From: Ensifer adhaerens
GTDB taxonomy: Bacteria > Pseudomonadota > Alphaproteobacteria > Rhizobiales > Rhizobiaceae
NCBI RefSeq assembly: GCF_002007205.1
Contig: NZ_LAZS01000010.1
Span: 278,747 to 342,746, forward strand
DNA: 64,000 bases
Direction of reading: 5' to 3'
Both the position numbers and the translations under genes were made by a program. Every line of letters begins with the position of its first letter. Positions within the stretch are counted from its first letter, which is position 1. The notes beneath the pieces are model-generated. The model was not told the origin of the DNA. It did no database searches and saw only the letters and a program-made list of their open reading frames with translations. This document shows, one piece after another, positions 43,163 to 51,526 of this stretch.

Positions 43163-44932
43163 ATGATCCTCTTTGTTGTAGCCTATCTTGCGGGCGTGCT
43201 GACGATCGTCAGCCCCTGTATCCTGCCGGTCCTGCCATTCGTGTTTGCCCGCGCCGGCCAGCCCTTTTCCACCAGCATTCTCCCGATGCTGCTCGCCAAG
43301 ATCGTGACCTTCGCGGGCATCGCCTCGCTTGCCGCACTCGGCGGCAACTGGGCGGTGCAGGCAAACGAATACGGCCGCTACGCAGCGATCGCGCTGCTCG
43401 CAGTCTTCGGCATGACGCTGCTGTCGACACGGGCGGCCGCCTTCCTGACCGGGCCGCTCGTGGAACTCGGCAACCGATTGTCGCGGAAGGCCGCGACCGG
43501 GGAGAAGGGCAGCGTCGGCGGCGCCATCCTTCTTGGCGTTGCGACCGGACTGCTCTGGGCGCCTTGCGCCGGACCGGTGCTCGGCCTCGTCTTGACGGGC
43601 GCGGCGCTGAACGGCGCGAATGTGCAGACGACGCTTTTGCTTGCCGCCTATGCCGCGGGTGCCGCAACCTCGCTGGCGGTCGCCGTGCTTGCCGGCGCCC
43701 GTGTATTTGCGGCGATGAAGCGCTCCCTCGGCATTGGCGACCGCATTCGCCAAGGTCTCGGCGTTGCGGTGCTCGCAGGGGTGGGAGCCATCGCGCTCGG
43801 CCTCGACACCGGTCTGCTGGCGCAGCTTTCCTATGCGAGCACGTCGGGCTTCGAACAGTCGATCCTCAATCGCCTGCGCAGCGATGCCTCGCCCGTGGAT
43901 GTCGCGAGCACCCGCATGACGCTGGCAGCAAAGGATACGCGACAGGCGGGCTATCGCAGCGACCTTCTGGTCGAAGGACAGTTTCCGTCGCTTGATGGTG
44001 CCGTGCAGTGGTTGAATTCGAAGCCGCTGACGCCGGCCGAGCTTCGCGGCAAGGTCGTTCTCGTCGATTTCTGGACCTATTCCTGCATCAACTGCATTCG
44101 CACTGTTCCCTATGTCCGGGCCTGGGCGGAGAAGTACCGGGACCAGGGTCTGGTCGTCATCGGCGTGCATGCGCCGGAATTTGCCTTCGAAAAGCAGATC
44201 GGCAATGTCGAAAAGGCGGTGCGCGATTTCAAGATCACCTATCCGGTAGCGATCGACAACAACTTCGCCATCTGGCGCGCCTTCTCCAACAGTTACTGGC
44301 CGGCCCACTACTTCATCGATGCCGAAGGGCAGATCCGCTACACCCACTTCGGCGAAGGCGACTATGAAGGTTCCGAGCGGGTGATCCAGGATCTGCTGGC
44401 GGAAGCCGCCGGCAAGAAGAAGGCCGAGGGCGACTTGGTCAAGCCGAATGCGAGGGGCGCCGAGGCCTCGCCGGATCTGGCGCGTCTTGGCTCCGGAGAG
44501 ACCTATGTCGGCTACGAGCGGGCGGCGAACTTCGTGTCGCCGGAGGGCGTTTCGGCCGATACGGCCGCGCGGTACACGGTCGACGAACCGGGTCTCAACG
44601 AATGGGGCCTCAAGGGCAACTGGACCATTGGGGCCGAGCAGGCGCGTGTCAACGAGGCCGGCGGCGGCATCACCTACCGGTTCCGTGCCCGCGACCTGCA
44701 CCTGGTGCTCGGGCCGGGCGCCGGCGGCAAGCCGATCCCGTTTCAGGTGACGGTGGACGGTGCAGCCCCTGGAGCGGACCACGGCGCAGATATCGACGTC
44801 ACGGGCAAAGGCACGGTCACGGACACCCGCCTTTATCAACTCGTACGCCAGTCGGGCGCTGCGCGGGAACGGACCTTCGAGATCCGCTTTCTCGAACCCG
44901 GCGCGGAAGCCTTCGTTTTCACCTTTGGATGA
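43163..44932 (+). CDS. dipZ: DipZ-like thiol:disulfide transporter (CcdA + thioredoxin + C-terminal domain)
   Basis: A 589-residue inner-membrane protein in three parts. A CcdA-type membrane domain (about 1-230) has the electron-carrying cysteines in VSPCILPVLPF and LWAPCAGPVLG. A periplasmic thioredoxin-like domain (about 270-415) has the redox pair C308-x-x-C311 in SCINCIR. A C-terminal beta-rich domain (about 440-589), as in mycobacterial DipZ, ends the chain. It carries electrons from cytosolic thioredoxin to periplasmic partners. The ATG at 43163 has GGAGAG upstream. The next gene, an exported MsrA, is a natural client since MsrA needs thiol reduction. Confidence 0.88.
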   Translation: MILFVVAYLAGVLTIVSPCILPVLPFVFARAGQPFSTSILPMLLAKIVTFAGIASLAALGGNWAVQANEYGRYAAIALLAVFGMTLLSTRAAAFLTGPLVELGNRLSRKAATGEKGSVGGAILLGVATGLLWAPCAGPVLGLVLTGAALNGANVQTTLLLAAYAAGAATSLAVAVLAGARVFAAMKRSLGIGDRIRQGLGVAVLAGVGAIALGLDTGLLAQLSYASTSGFEQSILNRLRSDASPVDVASTRMTLAAKDTRQAGYRSDLLVEGQFPSLDGAVQWLNSKPLTPAELRGKVVLVDFWTYSCINCIRTVPYVRAWAEKYRDQGLVVIGVHAPEFAFEKQIGNVEKAVRDFKITYPVAIDNNFAIWRAFSNSYWPAHYFIDAEGQIRYTHFGEGDYEGSERVIQDLLAEAAGKKKAEGDLVKPNARGAEASPDLARLGSGETYVGYERAANFVSPEGVSADTAARYTVDEPGLNEWGLKGNWTIGAEQARVNEAGGGITYRFRARDLHLVLGPGAGGKPIPFQVTVDGAAPGADHGADIDVTGKGTVTDTRLYQLVRQSGAARERTFEIRFLEPGAEAFVFTFG

Positions 44933-44942
44933 GAGCTCAGAG

Positions 44943-45677
44943 ATGGTCGACAAACAACAGCAACGTGGGCGCCGCTTGCCTGTTCTTACCCGAGGTGTGC
45001 TGGTCGCGCTGGCATTGGTTGGTGGTGGGCTGACGCTCGCCCTTGACCAGCCGGCGGCACAGGAGGCCAAGCCCGTTCCCAGCGCGCTTCACGACATCGC
45101 TTCAACGGAAACAAGCCAGACGGCAGTGCTGGCGGGCGGTTGCTTCTGGGGCGTGCAGGCGGTGTTTCAGCATGTCGCCGGCGTCACGGGCGTCAGGGCC
45201 GGCTATGCCGGCGGCAGCGCAGCGACGGCGACCTACGAACAGACGGAAACGGGCACCACCGGGCACGCCGAAGCGGTCGAGATTACCTACGATCCCCGGC
45301 AGATCAGCTATGGCAAGCTGCTCGAGATCTATTTTTCGGTCGCGCATGATCCGACGCAGATCGGTGGGCAAGGGCCGGACAGCGGGCCGCAATACCGATC
45401 GGCAATCTTCCCGCGCAATGAAGAACAGGCGAAAGTCGCCTCCGGCTACATCGCACAGCTGAATGCGGCAGGCGTCTTTTCCCGGCCGATTGCGACGACG
45501 ATCGAAGAGGCAAAGGCATTCTATCAGGCAGAGGCCTATCACCAGGACTACGTCTACAACAATCCGGGCCAGCCCTATGTTGTCCTTTACGAGCAACCGA
45601 AGATCGGTGCGCTGCGTCACCTGTTCCCGAGTCTCTATCGCGGGAAGCCGGTGCTTGCGGCGGACAGCGCGTCGTAG
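44943..45677 (+). CDS. msrA: Exported peptide-methionine (S)-S-oxide reductase
   Basis: A 244-residue MsrA with an N-terminal signal anchor (about 16-35; LTRGVLVALALVGGGLTLAL), so it works in the periplasm or bound to the membrane. The catalytic cysteine C67 is in AGGCFWGVQ; GYAGG, TGHAEAVEITYDP and QYRSAIF are family blocks. It reduces methionine-S-sulfoxide in oxidised envelope proteins. No cysteine other than C67 is evident in the visible core, so recycling would depend on an outside thiol donor, fitting DipZ encoded 10 bases upstream. It is longer than cytosolic MsrA because of the anchor and linker. Confidence 0.92.
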   Translation: MVDKQQQRGRRLPVLTRGVLVALALVGGGLTLALDQPAAQEAKPVPSALHDIASTETSQTAVLAGGCFWGVQAVFQHVAGVTGVRAGYAGGSAATATYEQTETGTTGHAEAVEITYDPRQISYGKLLEIYFSVAHDPTQIGGQGPDSGPQYRSAIFPRNEEQAKVASGYIAQLNAAGVFSRPIATTIEEAKAFYQAEAYHQDYVYNNPGQPYVVLYEQPKIGALRHLFPSLYRGKPVLAADSAS

Positions 45678-45755
45678 CTGCCCGGATGTACGTGAACGAC
45701 AGGAGGGCCGGGCATACTTTGCAACAGGCCGTGCCGGTTCGGCCAATTACATCAG

Positions 45756-45793
45756 GATACAGTATCGCGGCCGGCTGCACATATCCACGATAC
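45756..45793 (+). promoter_or_regulatory. Two-part GATAC motif upstream of the small secreted-protein gene
   Basis: GATACAGTATC at 45756, GCGGCCG, CACAT at 45778 and GATAC at 45789. It shares GATACA, GCGGCCG and CACAT with the copy at 47389; the spacing between the two GATAC elements is one base longer than in the dipZ and SDR copies. Confidence 0.35.
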
Positions 45794-45879
45794 GCCCGAA
45801 GGACACTCTGGCAATGCGTAAGACCCGTGCCGGAGAGACGGGCGGGCCGCTGCCGTCATGATCAACGGAAGGAGTTATC

Positions 45880-46110
45880 ATGCGTATCTTCGCAACAGTT
45901 TTCGCCATAGCCGTCCTTGCAGCGGCGCCATGCGCCTGGGACAGCAGCCCGGGCGAGCCGTCGCTTCTTGCCGCGCTCGTCGCCGGTTCGGCGGCGACAA
46001 CGTTCGCCGCCCAGCCGCAGGTGGCCGCCAACCAGGGCGGAGGATTGCCGCAGGAGGTACCGCATGAAAAACCGGCCAACCCCTTCATGCCGACGATATC
46101 AATGCCATGA
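45880..46110 (+). CDS. Small exported protein of unknown function
   Basis: A 76-residue protein with a strong ribosome-binding site (GGAAGGAG, 6 bases before ATG). The N-terminus MRIFATVFAIAVLAAAPCAWD looks like a signal peptide, perhaps a lipoprotein-like one with Cys at 18, though a proper lipobox is not seen. The remainder is alanine/glycine/proline rich, ending KPANPFMPTISMP. It shares an upstream motif with dipZ and may belong to the same stress response. I do not recognise a family. Confidence 0.6.
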   Translation: MRIFATVFAIAVLAAAPCAWDSSPGEPSLLAALVAGSAATTFAAQPQVAANQGGGLPQEVPHEKPANPFMPTISMP

Positions 46111-46262
46111 TTGATCAGATCGCGGATATCAACCTACGGAAAGAGGCGCGGGGTTATTTCAGTCACGGCGAATATTCCGTGCATTCTAATCCGTGGGTTG
46201 ATGTCCTCGGGGCAATGGCAGGTCTGTCGGCAAGCGAGATTGATGAGGATTGGGTGATTTAA
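46107..46262 (+). CDS. Possible 51-residue protein or gene remnant
   Basis: A short frame, MIDQIADINLRKEARGYFSH to SEIDEDWVI, whose ATG overlaps the stop of the small exported protein by 4 bases (ATGA). It is acidic at the C-terminus, has no signal or membrane segment and lies where the sequence turns AT-rich. It could be a small coupled gene, or the 3' remnant of a gene disrupted when the AT-rich segment arrived. No homologue is recognised. Confidence 0.35.
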   Translation: MIDQIADINLRKEARGYFSHGEYSVHSNPWVDVLGAMAGLSASEIDEDWVI

Positions 46263-47260
46263 CCAGTGCCTATTTAATGTTGATCATGCCGGAGATTATC
46301 TTGGTTCATAGCCAACGTTGTAATACGTAACAGGGTATCTTTTAGGCAGGGCACTTTTCATGAAAAGACTATTACTTATATCGCCTTGGTTTGGGAGTTG
46401 GCCCGTATGGATTAATTTCTTTATTGAATCATGCAAGCACAATATCGAAATTGACTGGATGATACCTACGGATCAGCCGGAACCTGAAAATACGGCTCCA
46501 AATGTCAGGTTCGTATATTATACATTCGATGCTTATAAGGAGAAAATCTCAAGCGATATAGGCGTCGATCTTCATCATATTCCCGCATATAAGTTGTGCG
46601 ATTTAAGGCCGTTTCTGGGAATGAGCTTTGATGAAGATTTGGAGAGTTACAAATCTTTTGGATACTGCGACCTGGATGTGATTTGGGGGGATATCAGATC
46701 GATCTACACTGATGAAATTCTCGACAATTATGATGCAGTTTCATCACATTCGGACCGAATGGCCGGTCATCTATCGATCTTTAAAAATACTACGAAAATG
46801 CGAACATTGGGTAGGCGCATTCCGGAATGGCGCTCACACATAGCTTCGGATGAGCATTTTTCTTTGGATGAACGCGCCCTGACTAATATTATGAGGCCAA
46901 AATGCAAGCATTTTATCAAAAGGCTGATAGCGCCCAAATCACTGATGGTCGAGCGTTACACAACGCCAGGCGGTAGTGAACGTCTTTGGCCAGATGGCTC
47001 ATTTAGTCCTGATGAATGGATCTGGAAAAATGGGCAGCTAACAAATGAGCGCTACTCGTCTGGGATACTATATCTTCATTTTATGTTTTGGCATTCAAAC
47101 CGCTGGCGGCGGCCACACACAGGGGAAGCTCCGTGGCCAAGGTTGGATAGTATTGTTCAATGCGATTGGCGGGAAGCTGCGCAGAATGGTTTTTCAATTT
47201 CTCCGGCCGGCATTCGTTCGTTGCCCTAAGTGTTGCAAAGCCTGAATTTTCAATGAACCA
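46120..47260. other. AT-rich island, probable horizontal acquisition
   Basis: The base composition and codon use change sharply here: codons such as ATA, TTA, AGG, TTT and AAT, rare elsewhere in the window, become common. The stretch covers the glycosyltransferase-type gene and its promoter and returns to high GC at the terminator. I saw no transposase, direct repeat or tRNA at the borders. Confidence 0.6.
46360..47229 (+). CDS. DUF6625-like glycosyltransferase-type protein
   Basis: A 289-residue protein that resembles the DUF6625 glycosyltransferase-like family. The start KRLLLISPWFGSWPVWINFFIESCKHN is a typical nucleotide-sugar-binding strand and helix. GYCDLDVIWGDI carries a DxD-type motif (D104, D106) for metal and nucleotide-sugar binding, and a central SDRMAGHLSIFKNT block follows. 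No membrane segment is seen. It would add a sugar to a surface polysaccharide or LPS; the acceptor is unknown. Codon use is unlike the neighbours, no other polysaccharide gene is near, and the ribosome-binding site is weak. Confidence 0.75.
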   Translation: MKRLLLISPWFGSWPVWINFFIESCKHNIEIDWMIPTDQPEPENTAPNVRFVYYTFDAYKEKISSDIGVDLHHIPAYKLCDLRPFLGMSFDEDLESYKSFGYCDLDVIWGDIRSIYTDEILDNYDAVSSHSDRMAGHLSIFKNTTKMRTLGRRIPEWRSHIASDEHFSLDERALTNIMRPKCKHFIKRLIAPKSLMVERYTTPGGSERLWPDGSFSPDEWIWKNGQLTNERYSSGILYLHFMFWHSNRWRRPHTGEAPWPRLDSIVQCDWREAAQNGFSISPAGIRSLP

Positions 47261-47287
47261 ATAGAACACCGTGCAAGACATGAAGGC

Positions 47288-47312
47288 GGGGCCGATGTTT
47301 CGGCCCCTTTTC
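47288..47312 (+). terminator. Rho-independent terminator after the glycosyltransferase-type gene
   Basis: Stem GGGGCCGA/TCGGCCCC (8 pairs, 4-base loop) followed by TTTTCTTTT. It lies in the 356-base intergenic gap 47230-47585; the only other signal I see in that gap is the GATAC motif. Confidence 0.85.
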
Positions 47313-47388
47313 TTTTGCTGAGCAGCAGCAGAACCGCGGGAGAGATTTCGTATCGGCCCGCAGTCGGGCTCGTCCATCCGAACATTCA

Positions 47389-47425
47389 GATACAAACCGG
47401 CGGCCGTCGAACACATGGCGGATAC
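47389..47425 (+). promoter_or_regulatory. Two-part GATAC motif upstream of the SDR-hydrolase operon
   Basis: GATACAAA at 47389, ACAT at 47413 and GATAC at 47421: identical spacing to the dipZ copy, with 24 of 38 positions equal. It is 161 bases upstream of the SDR start, so a long leader would follow. Confidence 0.4.
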
Positions 47426-47585
47426 ACCGCGCACGCATCGTCACGGCGAAGTTTGGATTGCATCGCGGCGATCTACCAATGCCAGATCACGGTCGTATGT
47501 CTCAAAAGGACGGAATTATGACATTTGAGCCATTGCCTTTCCGCCTTACCATCTGGGCTCCAAACCCAAGGCAAAGGAGCTTGAA

Positions 47586-48386
47586 ATGAGCAGGAATTCC
47601 AAAGGTACGGCACTCATCACCGGCGCGTCCTCCGGTATCGGTGCGATCTATGCCGACCGCCTGGCGCGCCGCGGTTACGATCTGATCCTCGTTGCCCGCA
47701 ACCGCGAGCGATTGAATGGTCTTGCAAGCCGCCTGGCGGACGAGACGGGGCGCGCCGTCGAAGTGGTCGCAGCGGACCTCGGCGACAAGGACGATGTCAG
47801 GCGGGTCGAAAAGATCCTGCAGGCTGATGCGAGCATCACGGTGCTGATCAACAATGCGGGTGTTGGTGCCACCGCGCCGCTACTCGCCTCCGACGTCGAC
47901 AAGATGGAAGAGATGATCACGCTGAACGTCAGCGCCCTGACGCGTCTGACCTATGCGGCAGCACCGGGATTTGCCGCGCGCGGCGCCGGTACGATCATCA
48001 ACATCGCCTCCATCGTCGGCCTTGCACCCGAACTTCTGAACGGCGTCTACGGCGGGACCAAGGCTTTCGTCCTGGCCTTCACTTTGTCGCTGCAGAAGGA
48101 GTTTGCTGACAAGAACATCCGCATCCAGGCCGTGCTGCCGGGTGCGACCGCAACCGATTTCTGGGAAACCGCGGGCACGCCGATCGAGCATGTCCCAAGC
48201 GAGATCGTCATGCGGGCCGACGACATGGTGGACGCGGCACTTGCCGGTCTCGACCAGGGCGAAGTGATCACGATCCCGGCGCTGCCGGATGCCGCTGACT
48301 GGGCAGGCTATGAGGCCGCCCGCCAGAAGCTCATGCCGAACCTTTCCAGGAGCGCACCCGCCGCTCGCTACAACATCGGGAGATAG
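47586..48386 (+). CDS. Short-chain dehydrogenase/reductase (DltE/YqjQ-like)
   Basis: A 266-residue SDR. The cofactor motif TGASSGIG is at about 12-19, an arginine in ARNRERL favours NADP, then NNAGVG, catalytic Ser in NIASIVG and YGGTK with catalytic Tyr and Lys. It has an excellent ribosome-binding site (AAAGGAG). It leads a run of co-directional genes (epoxide hydrolase, glyoxalase-fold protein, GlxA-type regulator) spaced by 50-90 bases, likely one operon for handling reactive carbonyls. The substrate is unknown. Confidence 0.88.
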   Translation: MSRNSKGTALITGASSGIGAIYADRLARRGYDLILVARNRERLNGLASRLADETGRAVEVVAADLGDKDDVRRVEKILQADASITVLINNAGVGATAPLLASDVDKMEEMITLNVSALTRLTYAAAPGFAARGAGTIINIASIVGLAPELLNGVYGGTKAFVLAFTLSLQKEFADKNIRIQAVLPGATATDFWETAGTPIEHVPSEIVMRADDMVDAALAGLDQGEVITIPALPDAADWAGYEAARQKLMPNLSRSAPAARYNIGR

Positions 48387-48427
48387 CTCCCGATCTGCTT
48401 CCGGTTCCTCCCATCCCGGATTTACGT

Positions 48428-48449
48428 GGCGATGCCTCAGGGCATCGCC
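48428..48449 (+). terminator. Intercistronic hairpin between SDR and epoxide hydrolase genes
   Basis: Perfect 9-bp stem GGCGATGCC/GGCATCGCC with a TCAG loop, 12 bases before the Shine-Dalgarno of the next gene. There is no T-run; it may be an attenuator or an RNA-stability element. Confidence 0.4.
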
Positions 48450-48473
48450 GTCCCTCGAACCAGGAGAATGATG

Positions 48474-49817
48474 ATGTCCAGACGCTATTTGCCAACTGCC
48501 AAGCGCAGTCGCTTGGCCGCCTTCGCGCTGTCCGGAGCGATCGCGATCCTGCTTCCGCCGCTCGCCGCCCATGCCGCAGGTGCCTCTTCGGCGGGCAGCC
48601 TACAGATCACGGTTGCGGCAAGGCTCGCGGCCGACGAATCCGTCCGTCCATTCCAGTACCATGCCAGCGATGCCGCACTTGCCGACCTAAAGCAGCGTAT
48701 AGCGGCGACCAAGTGGCCGGACCGGGAACTGGTGGCCGACGGTACTCAAGGCGTTCAGCTCGCCACCATGCAGAAGCTCGCCGACTATTGGGCGACCGAT
48801 TACGATTGGCGCCGGGTGGAGAAGAAGCTCAACGACCTGCCGCAGTTCGTGACCAATATCGACGGCGTCGACATCCACTTCATTCACGTGCGCTCCAAGC
48901 ACAAGAACGCGATGCCGCTGATCGTCACCCACGGCTGGCCGGGCTCGATCATCGAGCAGTTGAAGATCATCGATCCGCTGACGAACCCCACGGCGCACGG
49001 CGGCAGTAAGGCCGATGCCTTCGACGTGGTCATTCCTTCGTTGCCCGGCTACGGCTTCTCGGGCAAGCCGACGGAACGCGGATGGGATCCGGTCAGGATC
49101 GCAAGGGCCTGGGCGGTGCTGGTGCAGCGTCTCGGCTACACACATTACGTCGCGCAGGGTGGTGACTGGGGCGATGCGGTCACCGAGCAGATGGCGCTGC
49201 AGCAGCCGGCCGGTCTGCTCGGCATACACACCAACATGCCGGCGACCGTTCCGGCCGAGATCCAGAAGAGCCTGGATTCCGGCCAGCCGGCGCCAGCGAA
49301 CCTCTCGGCCGACGAGCGCCGCGCCTATGAGCAGCTCGACTTCTTCTACAGGAACGGTCTCTCCTATGCGCAGGAGATGAGCAAGCGTCCGCAAACCCTT
49401 TACGGCATTGAGGATTCGCCGATCGGCCTTGCGAGCTGGATGCTCGACCACGACGCCCGCAGCTACGAGCTGATCGCTCGGGTCTTCGACGGTCAGTCGG
49501 AAGGCTTAAGCCGCGACGACGTGCTCGACAACATCACGCTCTACTGGCTGACCAATACCGCCGTGTCCTCGGCGCGGCTCTATTGGGAGAACAAGCTCGC
49601 CTTCTTCCAGCCGAAGGGCGTGCAGATCCCGGTGGCCGTCAGCGCCTTCCCGGACGAACTCTATCAAGCGCCAAAGTCCTGGGCGGAGAAGGCGTTCCCC
49701 AAGCTCATCCATTATAATCGCCTCGCCAAGGGCGGCCACTTTGCAGCCTGGGAACAGCCGCAAGCCCTGGTCGATGAACTGAGAGCGTCCTTCAAGTCAC
49801 TGCGTCAACCGAGCTGA
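48474..49817 (+). CDS. Exported epoxide hydrolase (EHN domain family)
   Basis: A 447-residue protein with a signal peptide (about 1-37, ending AAHAAG), so it is probably periplasmic. The N-terminal EHN domain (about 55-165; VRPFQYHASDAALADLKQRIAATKWPDRE) is followed by an alpha/beta hydrolase core: the oxyanion loop HGWPGSI, the nucleophile aspartate in QGGDWGDAV and the catalytic histidine in KGGHFAAWE. It opens epoxides to diols, and microsomal/juvenile-hormone-type enzymes are the nearest relatives. Three Met codons in a row follow AGGAG; the third (48474) has the best spacing. Confidence 0.87.
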   Translation: MSRRYLPTAKRSRLAAFALSGAIAILLPPLAAHAAGASSAGSLQITVAARLAADESVRPFQYHASDAALADLKQRIAATKWPDRELVADGTQGVQLATMQKLADYWATDYDWRRVEKKLNDLPQFVTNIDGVDIHFIHVRSKHKNAMPLIVTHGWPGSIIEQLKIIDPLTNPTAHGGSKADAFDVVIPSLPGYGFSGKPTERGWDPVRIARAWAVLVQRLGYTHYVAQGGDWGDAVTEQMALQQPAGLLGIHTNMPATVPAEIQKSLDSGQPAPANLSADERRAYEQLDFFYRNGLSYAQEMSKRPQTLYGIEDSPIGLASWMLDHDARSYELIARVFDGQSEGLSRDDVLDNITLYWLTNTAVSSARLYWENKLAFFQPKGVQIPVAVSAFPDELYQAPKSWAEKAFPKLIHYNRLAKGGHFAAWEQPQALVDELRASFKSLRQPS

Positions 49818-49870
49818 AAGGAAGGGGCGTGCGAACGCGCGCCCCACCGTCGCAACAACGGAGAAGTGTC

Positions 49871-50509
49871 ATGACAGGTGCAGACAGCAACAACAGAGCG
49901 CCATCGATTGATCTGAAGTTTGAGGTCGCGGTCATTCCGGTCGCGGATGTGGATCGCGCCACGAGTTTCTATGGCCGCCTCGGTTGGCGGCTCGATGCCG
50001 ACTTTCCCGTCGGCGATGCGTTTCGCGTCGTTCAGTTCACCCCGCCGGGCTCGCCGGCGTCGATCCACTTCGGCACGGGGTTGACCTCGGCCACTCCCGG
50101 CTCGGCAAGCGGGCTCTATCTCGTGGTCTCGGATATAGAAGCCGCGCGAGCGGAGCTTGTTGAACGCGGCGCGGAGGTCAGTGAAGTCTTCCACCGCGAA
50201 GGCCCCGGACAACCGCCAATCAGCGGCCGTGATCCGGCGCGCCGCAGCTACCGTTCCTACGCCACCTTCAGCGACCCCGATGGCAACGGCTGGCTGCTGC
50301 AGGAAGTGACCGAGCGCCTGCCCGGGCGGGTCGATAGCGACGTCACAGGCTTCGTTTCGGTTGCCGATCTTGCGGCGGCTCTGCGTCGCGCGGCTGCCGC
50401 GCATGGCGAACATGAGAAACGCAACGGCGGTGAACACGATCATAACTGGCCGGATTGGTATGCGGCCTACATGGTTGCCGAACACGCGGGCAAGCCGCTT
50501 CCCAAGTAG
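49871..50509 (+). CDS. Glyoxalase/bleomycin-resistance-fold (VOC) protein
   Basis: A 212-residue protein with a vicinal-oxygen-chelate domain at about 14-145 (VAVIPVADVDRATSFYGRLGWRLDAD, SASGLYLVVSDIEAARAELVERGAEV, YATFSDPDGNGWLLQEV), the pattern of a small dioxygenase or glyoxalase-like protein. The C-terminal about 60 residues are charged and end NWPDWYAAYMVAEHAGKPLPK, a tail often seen on such rhizobial proteins. GGAGAAG precedes the ATG. It lies 53 bases after the epoxide hydrolase gene. Substrate unknown. Confidence 0.85.
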   Translation: MTGADSNNRAPSIDLKFEVAVIPVADVDRATSFYGRLGWRLDADFPVGDAFRVVQFTPPGSPASIHFGTGLTSATPGSASGLYLVVSDIEAARAELVERGAEVSEVFHREGPGQPPISGRDPARRSYRSYATFSDPDGNGWLLQEVTERLPGRVDSDVTGFVSVADLAAALRRAAAAHGEHEKRNGGEHDHNWPDWYAAYMVAEHAGKPLPK

Positions 50510-50584
50510 GCATTGCCCCGACCGTCCGTGTTTCACCCATGGCGTAAATATGGTACAAACGACCATTCGAGACAGGAGGATGGC

Positions 50585-51526
50585 ATGCACAGGATCGGCT
50601 ACGTCGTCTTTCCGCGGTTTCAGCTCATGGGGTTTGCGGCGGTCACCGCCTTTGAGGTCGCCAATCTGACGCTCGGGGAACAGGCCTACGAAATCGAATT
50701 GCTGTCGGAGGCTGGCGGCGAGATCAAGTCGTCCGCCGGCTTCGGCGTGCTGACGAAGGCCTTCGACGATGCGGTCTATGAAACCGTCATGTTTGGCGCG
50801 GGGACCGAAATCGAACCGGTCTCTCCCGGGCTGGTCGCTTTCGCGCGCCACGCGCTCAAGGCATCGCGGCGGGTGGCCGCACCTTGTACCGGCGCTTTCA
50901 TCCTGGCGGAGTCCGGACTGCTCGACGGCCGTCGTGCGACGACCCATTGGGTGTTTGCGCGTCAGCTGCGAGAGCGTTTCCCGGAGGTGCGGGTCGAGGA
51001 AGATCGCATCTTCATCGTCGACGGCAGCGTGTGGACCTCTGCCGGCATGACGGCCAGCATCGACCTGGCGCTGGCGATGATCGAAAAGGACCATGGCGAG
51101 GATGTTGCGCGCCAAGTCGCCCGCAAGCTCGTCGTCTATCACCGGCGTGCCGGCGGCCAGTCGCAATTCTCGGCACTACTCGAACTCGATCCGAAGTCGG
51201 ACCGCATCCAGAAGTCCGTCAACTACGCCAAGGCCAACTTGCGCAATGTCTTGTCGGTCGAGGAACTTGCGGACGCTGCGGGCCTGAGCGCGCGCCAGTT
51301 CAGCCGCGCCTTCCGTTCCGAGACCGGCCAGTCGCCGGCCAAGGCCGTCGAGCATCTGCGCGTGGAAGCCGCGCGCCTTTTGATGGAGCAGGGGCGTCAC
51401 TCCATGGACGTGATTGCCGAGCAGACAGGCTTTGCCGACAGTGATCGCATGCGTAGGGCCTTCCTGCGCACGCTCGGGCAACCGCCCCAGACGATCCGGC
51501 GCAATGCGCGCGAAGGCATTGTCTGA
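50585..51526 (+). CDS. GlxA-type AraC regulator with DJ-1/PfpI domain
   Basis: A 313-residue regulator. The N-terminal DJ-1/PfpI amidotransferase-like domain (about 1-190) has the possible nucleophile elbow APCTGAFILAESGLLDGRRATTHW. The C-terminal AraC double HTH (about 215-313) shows LSVEELADAAGLSARQFSRAFRSETGQSP and DVIAEQTGFADSDRMRRAFLRTLGQPPQTIR. AGGAGG lies at ideal distance before the ATG. It probably controls the surrounding detoxification genes in response to a small metabolite or carbonyl; this is inferred from context. Confidence 0.9.
   Translation: MHRIGYVVFPRFQLMGFAAVTAFEVANLTLGEQAYEIELLSEAGGEIKSSAGFGVLTKAFDDAVYETVMFGAGTEIEPVSPGLVAFARHALKASRRVAAPCTGAFILAESGLLDGRRATTHWVFARQLRERFPEVRVEEDRIFIVDGSVWTSAGMTASIDLALAMIEKDHGEDVARQVARKLVVYHRRAGGQSQFSALLELDPKSDRIQKSVNYAKANLRNVLSVEELADAAGLSARQFSRAFRSETGQSPAKAVEHLRVEAARLLMEQGRHSMDVIAEQTGFADSDRMRRAFLRTLGQPPQTIRRNAREGIV

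Noticed and set aside
43049..45070. Long open frame opposite dipZ and msrA
   Set aside because: It spans two well-defined genes on the other strand and its start region, and its sequence has low-complexity arginine/glycine-rich composition typical of shadow frames.
46120..47260. Transposon or prophage as the source of the AT-rich stretch
   Set aside because: I found no transposase, integrase, terminal inverted repeats, target duplication or tRNA end at the borders. Acquisition is still likely, but the vehicle cannot be named.
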